The translations under genes and the position numbers were made by a program. Below the pieces are notes generated by a model. It was not told where the DNA came from. It saw only the letters and a list, made by a program, of their open reading frames with translations, and ran no database searches. DNA of 56,578 bases from Selenomonadaceae bacterium (lineage in GTDB: Bacteria; Bacillota; Negativicutes; Selenomonadales; Selenomonadaceae): NCBI GenBank assembly GCA_017428215.1, contig JAFRRH010000070.1, positions 1 through 56,578 of the forward strand, given 5' to 3'. Positions 25,215 to 32,988 of this stretch are shown in pieces; the first letter of the stretch is position 1, and every line of letters begins with the position of its first letter.

Positions 25215-27320
25215 TTACATAGCGGCTGGCATTATCCCGTTCATCGCGGATTGTACCGCCGCTGGATTTTCTTGCGGTTGCTGAACTGGCATTTGTTGCA
25301 TTTGCGGCAACGGTACTTGTGGCATTTGCTGTGGCGGAACTTGCTGATTCATTTGCATTGCCAACTGCGGTGCCATTTGCTGTACCATTGTTTGTATGAA
25401 ATAGTCTGCAATACTTCGGTCTATTAAGCCTGCCTGTGCCGCCATTGCAAACTGTATCGGTAGCGGGGCGTCCTTGAACGCGATTTGCATTCTGAAGTCC
25501 GCATTCTTAACCCGTTCAAGTTCCAACTCGTGTTGTTGTTGGGCTTGAATTTGTTCTTGCTGAATTTGTTGCTGTTGTTGCCAGCGCATTTTTATATCGT
25601 TCTTCTTCGGCAAGTCAGACAAATCTATCAAAGTCTCGAATATAGATTCATGCGGAATTCCCAATTTGCTTGCCGCGTCGACTAAACTCCACATTTGCGC
25701 TTGACGTTGTGTAGTCGAAGATTCAACATCGCTGATTACTATATCGAATTCACCTTGTGATAAATCGTTTAGCGTTTTGATTATCGTGCCCGCTATTGGG
25801 TCTTGAACTGCTACTTGTTCATTTATCGTGATGAACTGTTGTCCGTTTTCGCCCTCTACTCGGTAAACTTTTTCTGCCGTGTAGAATTGCGGCACTATTC
25901 CTGCATGTCCACGCCGTCCCCAAAGCAAATTCGCAATTTTTTTCTTCGCTCGTCTCAAGCTATCAAAAATCACAGCAAGATGAGTGACTGCTTGCTTTTG
26001 TCGAAGTTCGATTGCTCTGCCGCTTGCTTGGCTCGGAACATCTACGCCCAAAAGACTTTCATTTATTCCGCTGATTGCTTTCAAGTCTTCGGTCGCCGCT
26101 TGCTCTGCTTGAATTACTGCAGTTGGCGGATTCGTCGGCTCGCGTTCACGAATTTTGCCCATGCTTATCGCGCCAGACATTACTTTTTGAAAATGTCCCG
26201 GCAACGTGCCTTTGCGCTCGAATTCCGATTCTTGGTCTGGGGTCATTGCACCCTCTTCTATCCAACCGCCGCCGTTGGCTGAAGTATTGAGCAAGTGCAA
26301 CGTCTGAATTCGCCGCTTGTTCAACTCTCGTTGCGGGTCTTTCATTGCTCGGACAAATCCCGCCGGCGTATCTCCTACCCCATAATAATGATAAACCATT
26401 GGAACGTAGGGAAATTTGCCGTGCTGATATGGACTTGTGATTTCTTCCAACAATGTCCTATCGAAGAACACGCACAACTTAACCTCATTCGTCGGTATAT
26501 CTTGACTGTCCGCTATCATGCCTGCATTTATCATTTCGGGCGTTACTTGCTCTTGCGATAATGGTTGTCCGTCCACAGTAAGAAATATTGTGCGTTGTCC
26601 GTGTTCTCGATACCAACATTCCACAACTCGAACTTTTTGTAACTCGCTCGAATAATACAGCGGGTCAATATCGGGGCGCGTTTCTCCGTCTTCTTCCGCT
26701 GAATCATACACTGCGAAATTATTTTCTATTGCGTCGGCTTGTTCCGGATACACTTGCTTGAGTTCGTCTTTGGCTACCCACTTCGCCCTAATCAAAAACT
26801 TCGCGTCCGAAAAATCCAATTCATGTGCCTCCGGGTCTACGTAAATTCCAAACGGGTCTATTCGTTCTATTACTGCCTCGCCGTCTTGGATTTCATTATC
26901 TATTTTGTAACGAACTCCGAACCAGCCTAACCCGCCGATTGCACAATCCAGAAAAACTTGCGATTCTACCGCGTCGTAGTCGCTCCTATCCATTATATAT
27001 TTCGTCATTCCGCGCCTTACTTGACAAAGTTCCACGTCGTCATTCGTGCGAGCTAGAAAATCTATGTCGTAGCGATTCAAACGTTGATAGCCACTCAATA
27101 TATTTATCAAAGGCAAGATTCGATTGATAACTATTGCAGGGCGGTGTTCTTCTCGGAAAATTTTTAATTCGTCTTCAGTCCATTGCTTGCCCGCCGTGAA
27201 TTCAAAATCTTCCTTAGCCTCTTCGCGCCATTTCTTGCCGCTGTCTACCGCCGCTTGAAACCATTTTCGACATTGACGAAGAGAATCGCTAGGCTCTGGC
27301 AACAAATTTTCTTCTTCCAT
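25215..27320 (-). CDS. Portal protein (P22-like)
   Basis: 701 residues. The N-terminal segment (KWREEAKEDFEFTAGKQW, RPAIVINRILPLINILSGYQ) and the following RYDIDFLAR and DPFGIYVDPEAHELDFSDA stretches are typical of P22-type podovirus portals, as is the length. The C-terminal ~120 residues are Gln/Pro/Met-rich repeats (QQQQIQQEQIQAQQQ, PQQMPQVPLPQMQQM), like the barrel/crown tail of large portals. It forms the DNA channel and binds terminase and adaptor. It lies directly after terL and a small membrane gene. Confidence 0.88.
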   Translation of the reverse strand: MEEENLLPEPSDSLRQCRKWFQAAVDSGKKWREEAKEDFEFTAGKQWTEDELKIFREEHRPAIVINRILPLINILSGYQRLNRYDIDFLARTNDDVELCQVRRGMTKYIMDRSDYDAVESQVFLDCAIGGLGWFGVRYKIDNEIQDGEAVIERIDPFGIYVDPEAHELDFSDAKFLIRAKWVAKDELKQVYPEQADAIENNFAVYDSAEEDGETRPDIDPLYYSSELQKVRVVECWYREHGQRTIFLTVDGQPLSQEQVTPEMINAGMIADSQDIPTNEVKLCVFFDRTLLEEITSPYQHGKFPYVPMVYHYYGVGDTPAGFVRAMKDPQRELNKRRIQTLHLLNTSANGGGWIEEGAMTPDQESEFERKGTLPGHFQKVMSGAISMGKIREREPTNPPTAVIQAEQAATEDLKAISGINESLLGVDVPSQASGRAIELRQKQAVTHLAVIFDSLRRAKKKIANLLWGRRGHAGIVPQFYTAEKVYRVEGENGQQFITINEQVAVQDPIAGTIIKTLNDLSQGEFDIVISDVESSTTQRQAQMWSLVDAASKLGIPHESIFETLIDLSDLPKKNDIKMRWQQQQQIQQEQIQAQQQHELELERVKNADFRMQIAFKDAPLPIQFAMAAQAGLIDRSIADYFIQTMVQQMAPQLAMQMNQQVPPQQMPQVPLPQMQQMPVQQPQENPAAVQSAMNGIMPAAM

Positions 27321-27360
27321 TTTCTCACCTCCTCCAAAAAATCTACGGTAGAATCAAATT

Positions 27361-27531
27361 TCATTGCGACCAAAAACCGCCCGCGTACAAGATTGCCACG
27401 AATATCGCAACTGAAAAAAAATCGGTAACTGCATTGCGCCTTCTAACTTCCGTTTCCTTGCCGTGCGTCAAAATTGACATCAGCATGTGCAACGAAAAAA
27501 TCACAATCATTAAAATTTGCGGAATACCCAT
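27361..27531 (-). CDS. Small two-helix membrane protein
   Basis: 56 residues, starting MGIPQILMIVIFSLHMLM. Two hydrophobic segments (residues ~4-19 and ~40-52) are separated by a charged loop (HGKETEVRRRNAV). The ribosome site GGAGAG lies 6 bp before the ATG. The gene sits between terL and the portal gene. Such 50-60-residue two-helix proteins are common near the portal in Firmicute podophages and are of unknown function; a minor holin or membrane anchor is possible. Confidence 0.6.
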   Translation of the reverse strand: MGIPQILMIVIFSLHMLMSILTHGKETEVRRRNAVTDFFSVAIFVAILYAGGFWSQ

Positions 27532-27543
27532 TTCAATCTCTCC

Positions 27544-28929
27544 TCAATACGTCCACGCTGAACGGGTTATTTTATCGTGGTAATAATCTCTTTCACCGTA
27601 ATTATCTTTTTTCCTGACTGGCACAAACGGGCGTGAAAGACAGGCATAAGCAATCGCGTCATAAGCGTGGTCTTCCGCGTCTGTGTCGGGCAATTCAGGT
27701 TTATGTTTATCGTGTCCTATCATCGGAATTGTTCTCAAGCAGTGTATACACGTCGAGAAAAATTTTATTGCGGGCTTATAATTCCCGTCTTCTAGCTCGT
27801 TACCTATCAGTCTTTGTTTGAAAGCGTTGGCTCCTTCTAATCTGCCCTTGCTACTCGGCATAAAACTTACCAATCCTTTTTTTATCAAGACGTTGTTAAT
27901 TTCTTCCGCTATTGTCGGTCCCGTTACTCCTGTTCGTGCCCAACATGCCGAATCCAAGACCCCATACAGTAATCCCTCATCTGCCGTTTCAAACTCGGTA
28001 ATTTTCTCGCCAATTTGCCGCGCAGTTTCACCAGTTCCGACATTTGGCTTGCCGCCCCAGCCGTATAGTTCTCGATAAACATATGCGTTACCGTCATAAT
28101 CTATCGCAAACCAAACTACCGCATACGGTCGCGCCGTGCCAAAGTCCATTGAGCGAAACTTTACCCACTCTCGCGGTATTTCAAATGGCTTGACTACATG
28201 CAAACTTTCGCGCCACATACTGAAATATTGTCTACCTTCCAAACCCCATTGCCCGTCGCAAACGACTTTCGCTCTGTCAGGGTCTGTTCGTTCTATCTCT
28301 CTGAACAACGCCAAGTCATTTTCCGACAGCCACTCGTTATTTTTATAAGTCGTCGTCATCGCCAAGACGTTATCGCTAGGCGTATCAAAAAATCTCGCCT
28401 TAAGCCAGCTTGAGGCACTATACGGGTTGAACGTCAGAAGCCATTGAATATAGTATCCTTCCGGCAATATGCCGCGCAACGATTCATCTACTCGATTGAA
28501 ATCTTCTTCCGAAACTTCGTAAGCCTCTTCAAGCCACGCGAAACATAAATGCCCCTTCTCCACCGCGATTGATGTTATCTTCATACTATCGTCCATTCCG
28601 CGAAAGATTATCTTCTGCCCCGTCGGAATGTACGTTATCTGCAGAGGATTAACCGTGAACTTCCAGAACTTTTCAACGCCGAGCCGATTTATCGCCCATT
28701 GCAACTGCGCATAACATGAATCTTTCAGCGTAGCTTGCGTTTGTCGAACTACCAACGCATTCGCCAGCGGCATTTGCATTAACCGCACTATTATCTTTAA
28801 CGCCGCTGTTGTCGATTTCTTTGAGGCACGCGAACCTTTACATACGACATATCTTTGCTTACTTTTCCAAAACTCATCGTAGCCGCCGCCTATCACTTCT
28901 CTCATCGAACTTTTATTTTCCGAACTCAT
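27544..28929 (-). CDS. terL: Terminase large subunit (PBSX family)
   Basis: 461 residues. The ATPase part has a Walker A variant (CKGSRASKKST, near residues 31-41), a Walker B ending in a Glu pair (CFAWLEEA, near 127-134) and a coupling motif (LLTFNP). The nuclease part has MDFGTARP, VLDSACW and DAEDHAYDAI, supplying the acidic triad of an RNase H-like fold. These are the features of PBSX-type large terminases, which cut and package concatemeric DNA. The start is 11 bp downstream of a four-fold iteron array. Confidence 0.9.
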   Translation of the reverse strand: MSSENKSSMREVIGGGYDEFWKSKQRYVVCKGSRASKKSTTAALKIIVRLMQMPLANALVVRQTQATLKDSCYAQLQWAINRLGVEKFWKFTVNPLQITYIPTGQKIIFRGMDDSMKITSIAVEKGHLCFAWLEEAYEVSEEDFNRVDESLRGILPEGYYIQWLLTFNPYSASSWLKARFFDTPSDNVLAMTTTYKNNEWLSENDLALFREIERTDPDRAKVVCDGQWGLEGRQYFSMWRESLHVVKPFEIPREWVKFRSMDFGTARPYAVVWFAIDYDGNAYVYRELYGWGGKPNVGTGETARQIGEKITEFETADEGLLYGVLDSACWARTGVTGPTIAEEINNVLIKKGLVSFMPSSKGRLEGANAFKQRLIGNELEDGNYKPAIKFFSTCIHCLRTIPMIGHDKHKPELPDTDAEDHAYDAIAYACLSRPFVPVRKKDNYGERDYYHDKITRSAWTY

Positions 28930-28940
28930 ATCTCACCTCA

Positions 28941-28988
28941 TACCCCTGCAGATACCCCTGCAGATACCCCTGCAGATACCCCTGCAGA
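28941..28988. repeat. Four 12-bp iterons upstream of terL
   Basis: TACCCCTGCAGA is repeated exactly four times in direct tandem. On the minus strand each unit reads TCTGCAGGGGTA. The core GCAGGGGT at 12-bp spacing is the same as in the array inside the initiator gene (43186-43233). Candidate initiator-binding iterons and/or packaging site. Confidence 0.85.
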
Positions 28989-29319
28989 CACCTTTTATCT
29001 GTTGGCTTTAATTCTACGTTGCTTCTGCAACAAAACTAAGACTTTTATTAGAATCAGATTAAAGTTTCGTGGAATTTCAATGAAATTTCGGGGTTGCTTG
29101 CAGGACTTTTCTAACTTTTGTCGAACCTATACTCGTCCTACCGCAAGGTGCAAGACTTAAGATAGGAAAGGTCAAAAAGTCAAAGTCGAAAGGCTTATTT
29201 TTTTTGGGAGAAAGAGGACGCCCTTCGCATTAGATTTTTATCTCCTGTGTTTTGACGAGTTAAAAAGATGACACGCGAATCCGCAAGTCCATGTATACCC
29301 CATTCGTTTCGATATGCGG
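28989..29319. other. Gene-free AT-rich gap between terS and terL (candidate origin or pac region)
   Basis: About 330 bp without a credible gene in an otherwise tightly packed operon. It is flanked by the iterons on the left and contains an AT-rich stretch, an inverted repeat (GGAATTTCAATGAAATTTC near 29069-29087), and repeated GTCAAA/AGTCAAAG blocks near 29169-29190. The layout of iterons beside AT-rich DNA is that of a replication origin; a terminase recognition site is an equally reasonable reading. Confidence 0.5.
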
Positions 29320-29766
29320 CTAGATGTCGTCGCGGATTACAACAGGCAACGCGCCCTGCACGTCGAGTTCTGCTTTGGTGATAAACATGCCTTTGACCTT
29401 TGCAAGCATTTCTGCCGCCTTCAATCGTTCCTTAGCTGACACTTGCACTTTGACCTTTTCGGGCTTGGTGTAACCTTTACCAGTCCCGACGTTAACAACG
29501 ACTTCTTCGACAGTTTCGCCACGCATGACACTTGCCAGATACTCAAGTATCTCCTGCGTGTCCGCTGTTCGTTCGTTTTCGAGCTCTGCTGTACGTGACG
29601 CAAGGGCGGCTTGAATTGCAGGTCTCTGCATGTTCTCTTGCCCCGTTCTAAAAGCTGTCTTGGGAGAATAACCAGCAAGCCTTGCCGCTTCGGAGGCGTT
29701 GCCTTTGGTTTGAATGTAATAATCAACGAATAGTTTCTGCTTGACTGTTAGTTTTTGTTCCGGCAT
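29320..29766 (-). CDS. terS: Terminase small subunit
   Basis: 148 residues, taking the ATG at 29766 that follows a near-perfect AGGAGGC site; the longer upstream reading frame runs through a terminator. KLTVKQKLFVDYYIQTKGNA and SEAARLAGYSPKTAFRTGQE form the N-terminal helix-turn-helix of the Terminase_2 family. A C-terminal LKAAEMLAKVKGMF helix is typical of the oligomerisation part. It recognises the packaging site and loads TerL. It is unusually separated from terL by ~390 bp. Confidence 0.88.
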   Translation of the reverse strand: MPEQKLTVKQKLFVDYYIQTKGNASEAARLAGYSPKTAFRTGQENMQRPAIQAALASRTAELENERTADTQEILEYLASVMRGETVEEVVVNVGTGKGYTKPEKVKVQVSAKERLKAAEMLAKVKGMFITKAELDVQGALPVVIRDDI

Positions 29767-29785
29767 AAGATAGCCTCCTTTCAAC

Positions 29786-29822
29786 AAAAAACCCCTTCCG
29801 ATTTGGAAAGGGGATATTTTTT
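29786..29822. terminator. Bidirectional intrinsic terminator/attenuator just upstream of terS
   Basis: CCCCTTCC pairs with GGAAAGGGG (one bulged A) around a 5-nt loop. Leftward it is followed by TTTTTTG and rightward by a long T-run. It ends only ~20 bp before the terS start codon, so leftward transcripts from the small genes at 30 kb would stop here unless antiterminated. Confidence 0.8.
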
Positions 29823-29918
29823 TTGAGTTTGTATTAAATATATCTGTGTAGATTTTGCCGCTGGGGTAGTTTCCATACCAACGACTTACAAACGCCGCGT
29901 ATTTGACACGTGGCAAGC

Positions 29919-30263
29919 TTATTCGGGGTTATTTTGCGTTGCGGCTTGTGCTGTTTGTGCAGGCGGACTTTGTGGCGGTGTTTCGTTCCTAGTCGAAGAC
30001 CACATAAAAGCCCACGTTGCGCCAGCGATTGCCGCTATTCCGACCATTGACGCGATTGTAAGATTTTGAATGTGCTTGAGTGCGCCTTTCACTTCGGCGT
30101 TGTGCTGGGCTTGCATTGCGTCTTGACGTTGGCGCAATTCGGCAATTTCCGCCGCACGTCGATTATCGCGGTCGCGCATTTCCTGCCGCATGTCGTGAAC
30201 TTCCTGCATAAACGATTCAAACTTAGCCTCAAGACTACTTAAACGTTCTTCAGTCGTTGCCAT
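29919..30263 (-). CDS. Coiled-coil protein with one membrane helix
   Basis: 114 residues. Residues 1-65 form a charged coiled coil (LSSLEAKFESFMQEVHDM, then RQEMRDRDNRRA). Residues ~70-88 are a membrane helix (IASMVGIAAIAGATWAFMW), followed by a Pro/Gln-rich tail. The plan resembles XhlA-type lysis accessory proteins but the sequence gives no firm match. It overlaps the end of the RHH-like gene by 14 bp and is separated from terS by a terminator. Confidence 0.55.
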   Translation of the reverse strand: MATTEERLSSLEAKFESFMQEVHDMRQEMRDRDNRRAAEIAELRQRQDAMQAQHNAEVKGALKHIQNLTIASMVGIAAIAGATWAFMWSSTRNETPPQSPPAQTAQAATQNNPE

Positions 30264-30591
30264 TTTCCCCGCCGCCTTTCGTGTTGACTGCCTTAAGAAA
30301 CTTCATCAGCGACTTTTGGGCGTCAGTTGGCAGTTGGTTGAATTCGTCGATTAGCTTGCGTTCCTCTGCCGACAACTGATTTTCCGGCTTGACTGTCACG
30401 ACTTCCCCCGCGTGATTCGCGCCGTATGATTCAGCGGACAAGAATAGAAATTTTGCCAAACTTATTCCCAACGACGCCGCCTTTTGCTTGAATTCTTCCC
30501 GCTTACCTTTTGGAACGTCAAAGCCGATTGTGTCATAAGTTTTAGCACGATACTTTTGCACTGCTATTTTTTGGGATTGTGACGTTGCCAT
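30250..30591 (-). CDS. Ribbon-helix-helix-like DNA-binding protein
   Basis: 113 residues starting MATSQSQKIAVQKYRAKTYD; the ATG is preferred over an in-frame TTG two codons upstream because GGAGTG lies 7 bp before it. Residues ~12-55 (TYDTIGFDVPKGKREEFKQK, then AASLGISLAKFLFLSAESY) have the strand-helix-helix pattern of Arc/MetJ-type repressors found in Firmicute mobile elements. A helical C-terminal part follows. Its promoter overlaps a palindrome (GTGATTATATCAC), compatible with autorepression, which is an inference. Confidence 0.6.
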   Translation of the reverse strand: MATSQSQKIAVQKYRAKTYDTIGFDVPKGKREEFKQKAASLGISLAKFLFLSAESYGANHAGEVVTVKPENQLSAEERKLIDEFNQLPTDAQKSLMKFLKAVNTKGGGENGND

Positions 30592-30614
30592 TGTCAATCA
30601 CTCCTCTTTTTTGA

Positions 30615-30647
30615 GTGATTATATCACAGGTTTATTTTTTCTATCAA
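30615..30647 (-). promoter_or_regulatory. Leftward sigma-70 promoter with palindromic operator candidate
   Basis: Minus-strand TTGATA (30642-30647), 18-bp spacer, TATAAT (30618-30623) with an extended TG. The -10 is embedded in the palindrome GTGAT-TAT-ATCAC (30615-30627). It drives the RHH-like gene and the coiled-coil gene. Confidence 0.65.
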
Positions 30648-30750
30648 CCAAAAAATTTTTTGAAGAAAATTTTCCCTTCGACTGCCGAAAAGTCAAAAAG
30701 TGGCGTCATTACGCGGTTTTCTGCCCAAAAAATTTTTTTGCAAAAGGGTA

Positions 30751-30779
30751 TTGACATTTCCCTAAACAAGGTTTATAAT
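30751..30779 (+). promoter_or_regulatory. Consensus rightward sigma-70 promoter
   Basis: TTGACA (30751-30756), exactly 17 bp, TATAAT (30774-30779). A perfect match at both hexamers, the strongest promoter seen in the window. Transcription should start near 30786 and run into the structured leader and nine small genes. Confidence 0.9.
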
Positions 30780-30785
30780 CCGCAA

Positions 30786-31495
30786 TGCAATCAAGGTTTA
30801 GACAAAGCAAGTAACAATCGAAAGAAAGTTACAAAGCTAGGAACCCTTGAAAGTTGAAAATCGAATATCGAAGTCAAGACGGAAAGTTGAAGTAACCGCT
30901 CGTTGTAGCTAGGAACTAAGACAGGAAGTCAAGACAGATGATAGGCGTTGCCGATTACGGCGCATGTAGGATAAGAAAATGTCTTCCGATAACGGGTACA
31001 CCGCGAAGGGGTTTTCTGAAAGCAAATGCGTAGGAGCTGGTACCTCCCGAAATGTGGAATTAGCGAATCGGCAAGCTCCTTGAAAACTTAATATCAGCGT
31101 TGAGGAAAAACCTGTTTAGCACGATTGCAGGAAAAATATTTTGAGTTATTCCGGCAAAAACGGCTAATGACAAAAGCGGTTGTTAAGTGGCAACCAAGCA
31201 GGGCAAGTACCAATGCTGGTACGGAAAAACTCCTTTATCTCCTAATCTCCTAATAAAGCGTCGCCACGTAGGGGCGGAACCTGCCGAAATGGGACGCTAA
31301 GCAGAAATGCTAATCAAATTGGCTTTTTGGAAAGCGGAGCAATACAAGCAAGGGCTACCGTGAATTTGGCGGGAACAGCGAATGGCTTGCAACTACGCAA
31401 TCGAAAAGCACGGTTTAAAAGGCTTGGCTGTCGATAATTCTTTCAAGTCTTTTGAACTGTGCTTTAAACAGGAGAACAGAAAGGGGAAATTAGAA
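30786..31495 (+). ncRNA. Large structured non-coding RNA candidate (ROOL/GOLLD-like ornate RNA?)
   Basis: About 700 nt between a perfect promoter and the first well-supported gene start, with no credible reading frame. Many nested helices can be drawn by eye: CAAGG/CCTTG 30792/30845 around GTAAC/GTTAC 30811/30828; GCGCAT/ATGCGT 30960/31026 around AGAAAA/TTTTCT 30974/31012 and CTTC/GAAG 30983/31005; AGGAGCT/AGCTCCT 31032/31074; CCTG/CAGG 31111/31128; GTTATT/AATGAC 31145/31166; GGTTG/CAACC 31178/31191; GTACC/GGTAC 31207/31218; AGCGTC/GACGCT 31257/31293; AGCA-GAAA-TGCT 31300. The motif ACCTNCCGAAATG occurs twice (31042 and 31279), each time inside one of the closed stems. Size, promoter and phage setting resemble ROOL/GOLLD RNAs. 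The class is not confirmed. Confidence 0.6.
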
Positions 31496-31759
31496 ATGAT
31501 GATTGAGGAATTCACAGCGCGGACGGGCTATAAGCCGACGTGGGAAGAATACCGCGCCATTGAACAGCAATATTACGACTTCGACGGCAACAAGGACGCA
31601 TTTTGCCAAATTTGGAAAGATAAGCAATGGGCACGCGACCAAGTTATAGTGGCAATCAATGACCGCTTGAATAAAGTTGCTAAGCACGAAGGCAAAACGC
31701 CGCGCGTTAAAGCACTTGCCGAATTCTTAGATACTATCGTTGATTTGTTTATCGCTTAA
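31496..31759 (+). CDS. Small protein of unknown function, first gene of the rightward operon
   Basis: 87 residues starting MMIEEFTARTGYKPTWEEYR. An upstream ATG at 31382 exists, but the GAAAGGGGA site at 31479-31487 has the form used by the other genes of this operon, so 31496 is chosen. Mixed helical composition with YYDFDGNKDAFCQIW and LAEFLDTIVDLFIA; no known motif. It may be an early host-takeover or DNA-modification helper, but there is no evidence for function. Confidence 0.55.
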   Translation: MMIEEFTARTGYKPTWEEYRAIEQQYYDFDGNKDAFCQIWKDKQWARDQVIVAINDRLNKVAKHEGKTPRVKALAEFLDTIVDLFIA

Positions 31760-31771
31760 TCCTGCCTGATG

Positions 31772-31815
31772 ATGACGATTTGGCTAGTCGTCGAAACGCC
31801 CTGCGGGGCGTCGCG
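31772..31815 (+). other. Intercistronic stem-loops
   Basis: GACGA/TCGTC (31774/31788) and ACGCCC/GGGCGT (31796/31806) form two adjacent hairpins in the spacer after the 87-residue gene. No T-run follows, so they are probably processing or stability elements, not terminators. Confidence 0.6.
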
Positions 31816-31861
31816 GGAAGCCGCAAAACTAATTGGGGATAATGGAAAGGGGATTATTAAA

Positions 31862-32272
31862 ATGTGTATCAACGTAGAAAAGGCAATCGCCAAAACTCAT
31901 AAGGCTTTGAACAGGGCGCAACGCCGTTGCAATGTAACGACTGCTCGTTATCTGGACGCAATGAAACCGCTTTATGTTGATTTTACGCCGATTACACCGC
32001 TGGTTGATTGCGTCAATCTCGGATTTGAATTTTGGTTTGCAACTTCGTTGTTTGAACGGTGCAACATATTCCGCAAGGTTAACGAATTCGGCATGTACCG
32101 TAGCATAACGCAAGGAAAGTTTGAGCGACTTCGTACACTCGAAAACAAGCTTTTAGACGCACGCGACCGCGCCGAAGACCTTGCTAACGACCTTGCCGAC
32201 TACCTTAGAATTCAACCTAGTTTGTTTGATGACGAAGTACTTGCCGCTTTCGACGATGACGACGCCGCATAA
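31862..32272 (+). CDS. Small protein of unknown function
   Basis: 136 residues starting MCINVEKAIAKTHKALNRAQ; the ATG at 31862 follows GAAAGGGGATTATTAAA. It has an N-terminal basic helix, a central hydrophobic part (LVDCVNLGFEFWFATSLFE) and a long acidic coiled coil ending in a run of Asp (AAFDDDDAA). An acidic tail of this kind can mimic DNA or bind basic partners, but no family is recognised. Single gene between two structured spacers. Confidence 0.55.
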   Translation: MCINVEKAIAKTHKALNRAQRRCNVTTARYLDAMKPLYVDFTPITPLVDCVNLGFEFWFATSLFERCNIFRKVNEFGMYRSITQGKFERLRTLENKLLDARDRAEDLANDLADYLRIQPSLFDDEVLAAFDDDDAA

Positions 32273-32296
32273 ATGGAAAGAATCAAGGCGTTATAC

Positions 32297-32324
32297 CAGC
32301 GCACCGCTCAAAAGGCGGCGCGTT
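32297..32324 (+). other. Intercistronic stem-loop
   Basis: GCGC-A-CCGC pairs with GCGG-CGCG (32299-32322) across a short A-rich loop, in the 114-nt spacer before the next gene. No T-run. Confidence 0.55.
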
Positions 32325-32386
32325 GCCTAATGTCTTGAAGTTTAAGGCAGATAATCACACGGAGATTTTGAAAGGGGATTTTTATC

Positions 32387-32773
32387 ATGACAAGCAAAGA
32401 ACAGTTAGAACGCGACGTAAAAGCCTATGTTGCAACGCTTGAGGGTCTCGTTAGCGGAAACTGCGAATGGTTTTACAACGACTATTGCGACAGCGACGAC
32501 GACCGCGAAGAATACGGCGATAGCTACGCAAGATTGAGCAAATACTTTGAAGACGTTCTCGACGTTGAAATTATCAGTGACTTGCGCGGCGATTATCGCG
32601 GGGCGCGTGTTGCGCTCGGTCTCGGCGGTCCTAGTTTCTACCTTAACACTCGTAAAAGTTGCATTGAGGGTTATTGGTGGAGCGACTACGCCGAATGGCA
32701 CGTTAACAACGCGGTTATTGACGCCGCTGACGAATACTTTTCGGAGCTGTGGGAAATGTCGCGGGGGTATTAA
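32387..32773 (+). CDS. Acidic small protein of unknown function
   Basis: 128 residues starting MTSKEQLERDVKAYVATLEG after GAAAGGGGATTTTTATC. Very acidic (EWFYNDYCDSDDDREEYGDS), with an alpha/beta C-terminal part (DLRGDYRGARVALGLGGPSF, YWWSDYAEWHV). Strongly acidic small early proteins are often DNA mimics or host-enzyme inhibitors; that is only a suggestion here. Its stop lies 2 bp before a tiny membrane gene. Confidence 0.55.
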   Translation: MTSKEQLERDVKAYVATLEGLVSGNCEWFYNDYCDSDDDREEYGDSYARLSKYFEDVLDVEIISDLRGDYRGARVALGLGGPSFYLNTRKSCIEGYWWSDYAEWHVNNAVIDAADEYFSELWEMSRGY

Positions 32774-32775
32774 TC

Positions 32776-32880
32776 ATGCGCAAGAAAATTGACAACTGGC
32801 TTTACGAAAATTGCTGGGAATGTGTGCTGGGACTTGTTATCGGCGAATTCCTTGCCGCCATTACGCTTTATCCTTTTTAA
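32776..32880 (+). CDS. 34-residue membrane peptide
   Basis: Starts MRKKIDNWLYENCWE and continues with one hydrophobic helix (CVLGLVIGEFLAAITLY). The ribosome site GGGGG overlaps the end of the preceding gene, giving translational coupling. Basic N-terminus and single helix fit a small inner-membrane protein. Function unknown. Confidence 0.5.
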   Translation: MRKKIDNWLYENCWECVLGLVIGEFLAAITLYPF

Positions 32881-32904
32881 TCTGACGAAAAGCCGTTAGC
32901 CTGT

Positions 32905-32930
32905 CTACTGCGTGTTTCGTCACGTAGTAG
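32905..32930 (+). other. Intercistronic stem-loop
   Basis: CTACTGCGTG (32905) pairs with CACGTAGTAG (32921) around a 6-nt TTTCGT loop, with one mismatch. No T-run follows. Confidence 0.7.
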
Positions 32931-32988
32931 GCGGGGTAATGCCTTTCACGGCAGATTATTCAATGGAGATAAGAAAGGGGATTTTAAA

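Noticed and set aside
24439..25284. 281-codon plus-strand open frame over the scaffold region
   Set aside because: Antisense to three leftward genes with good starts; low-complexity shadow composition.
31382..31495. Upstream ATG that would lengthen the first gene of the rightward operon by 38 residues
   Set aside because: No ribosome site at 31382, while GAAAGGGGA sits correctly before 31496; the added part lies in the structured leader.
32387..32773. Acidic protein as a known DNA-mimic antirestriction protein (ArdA/Ocr type)
   Set aside because: Acidity alone is not enough; no ArdA motif or matching length pattern was seen.
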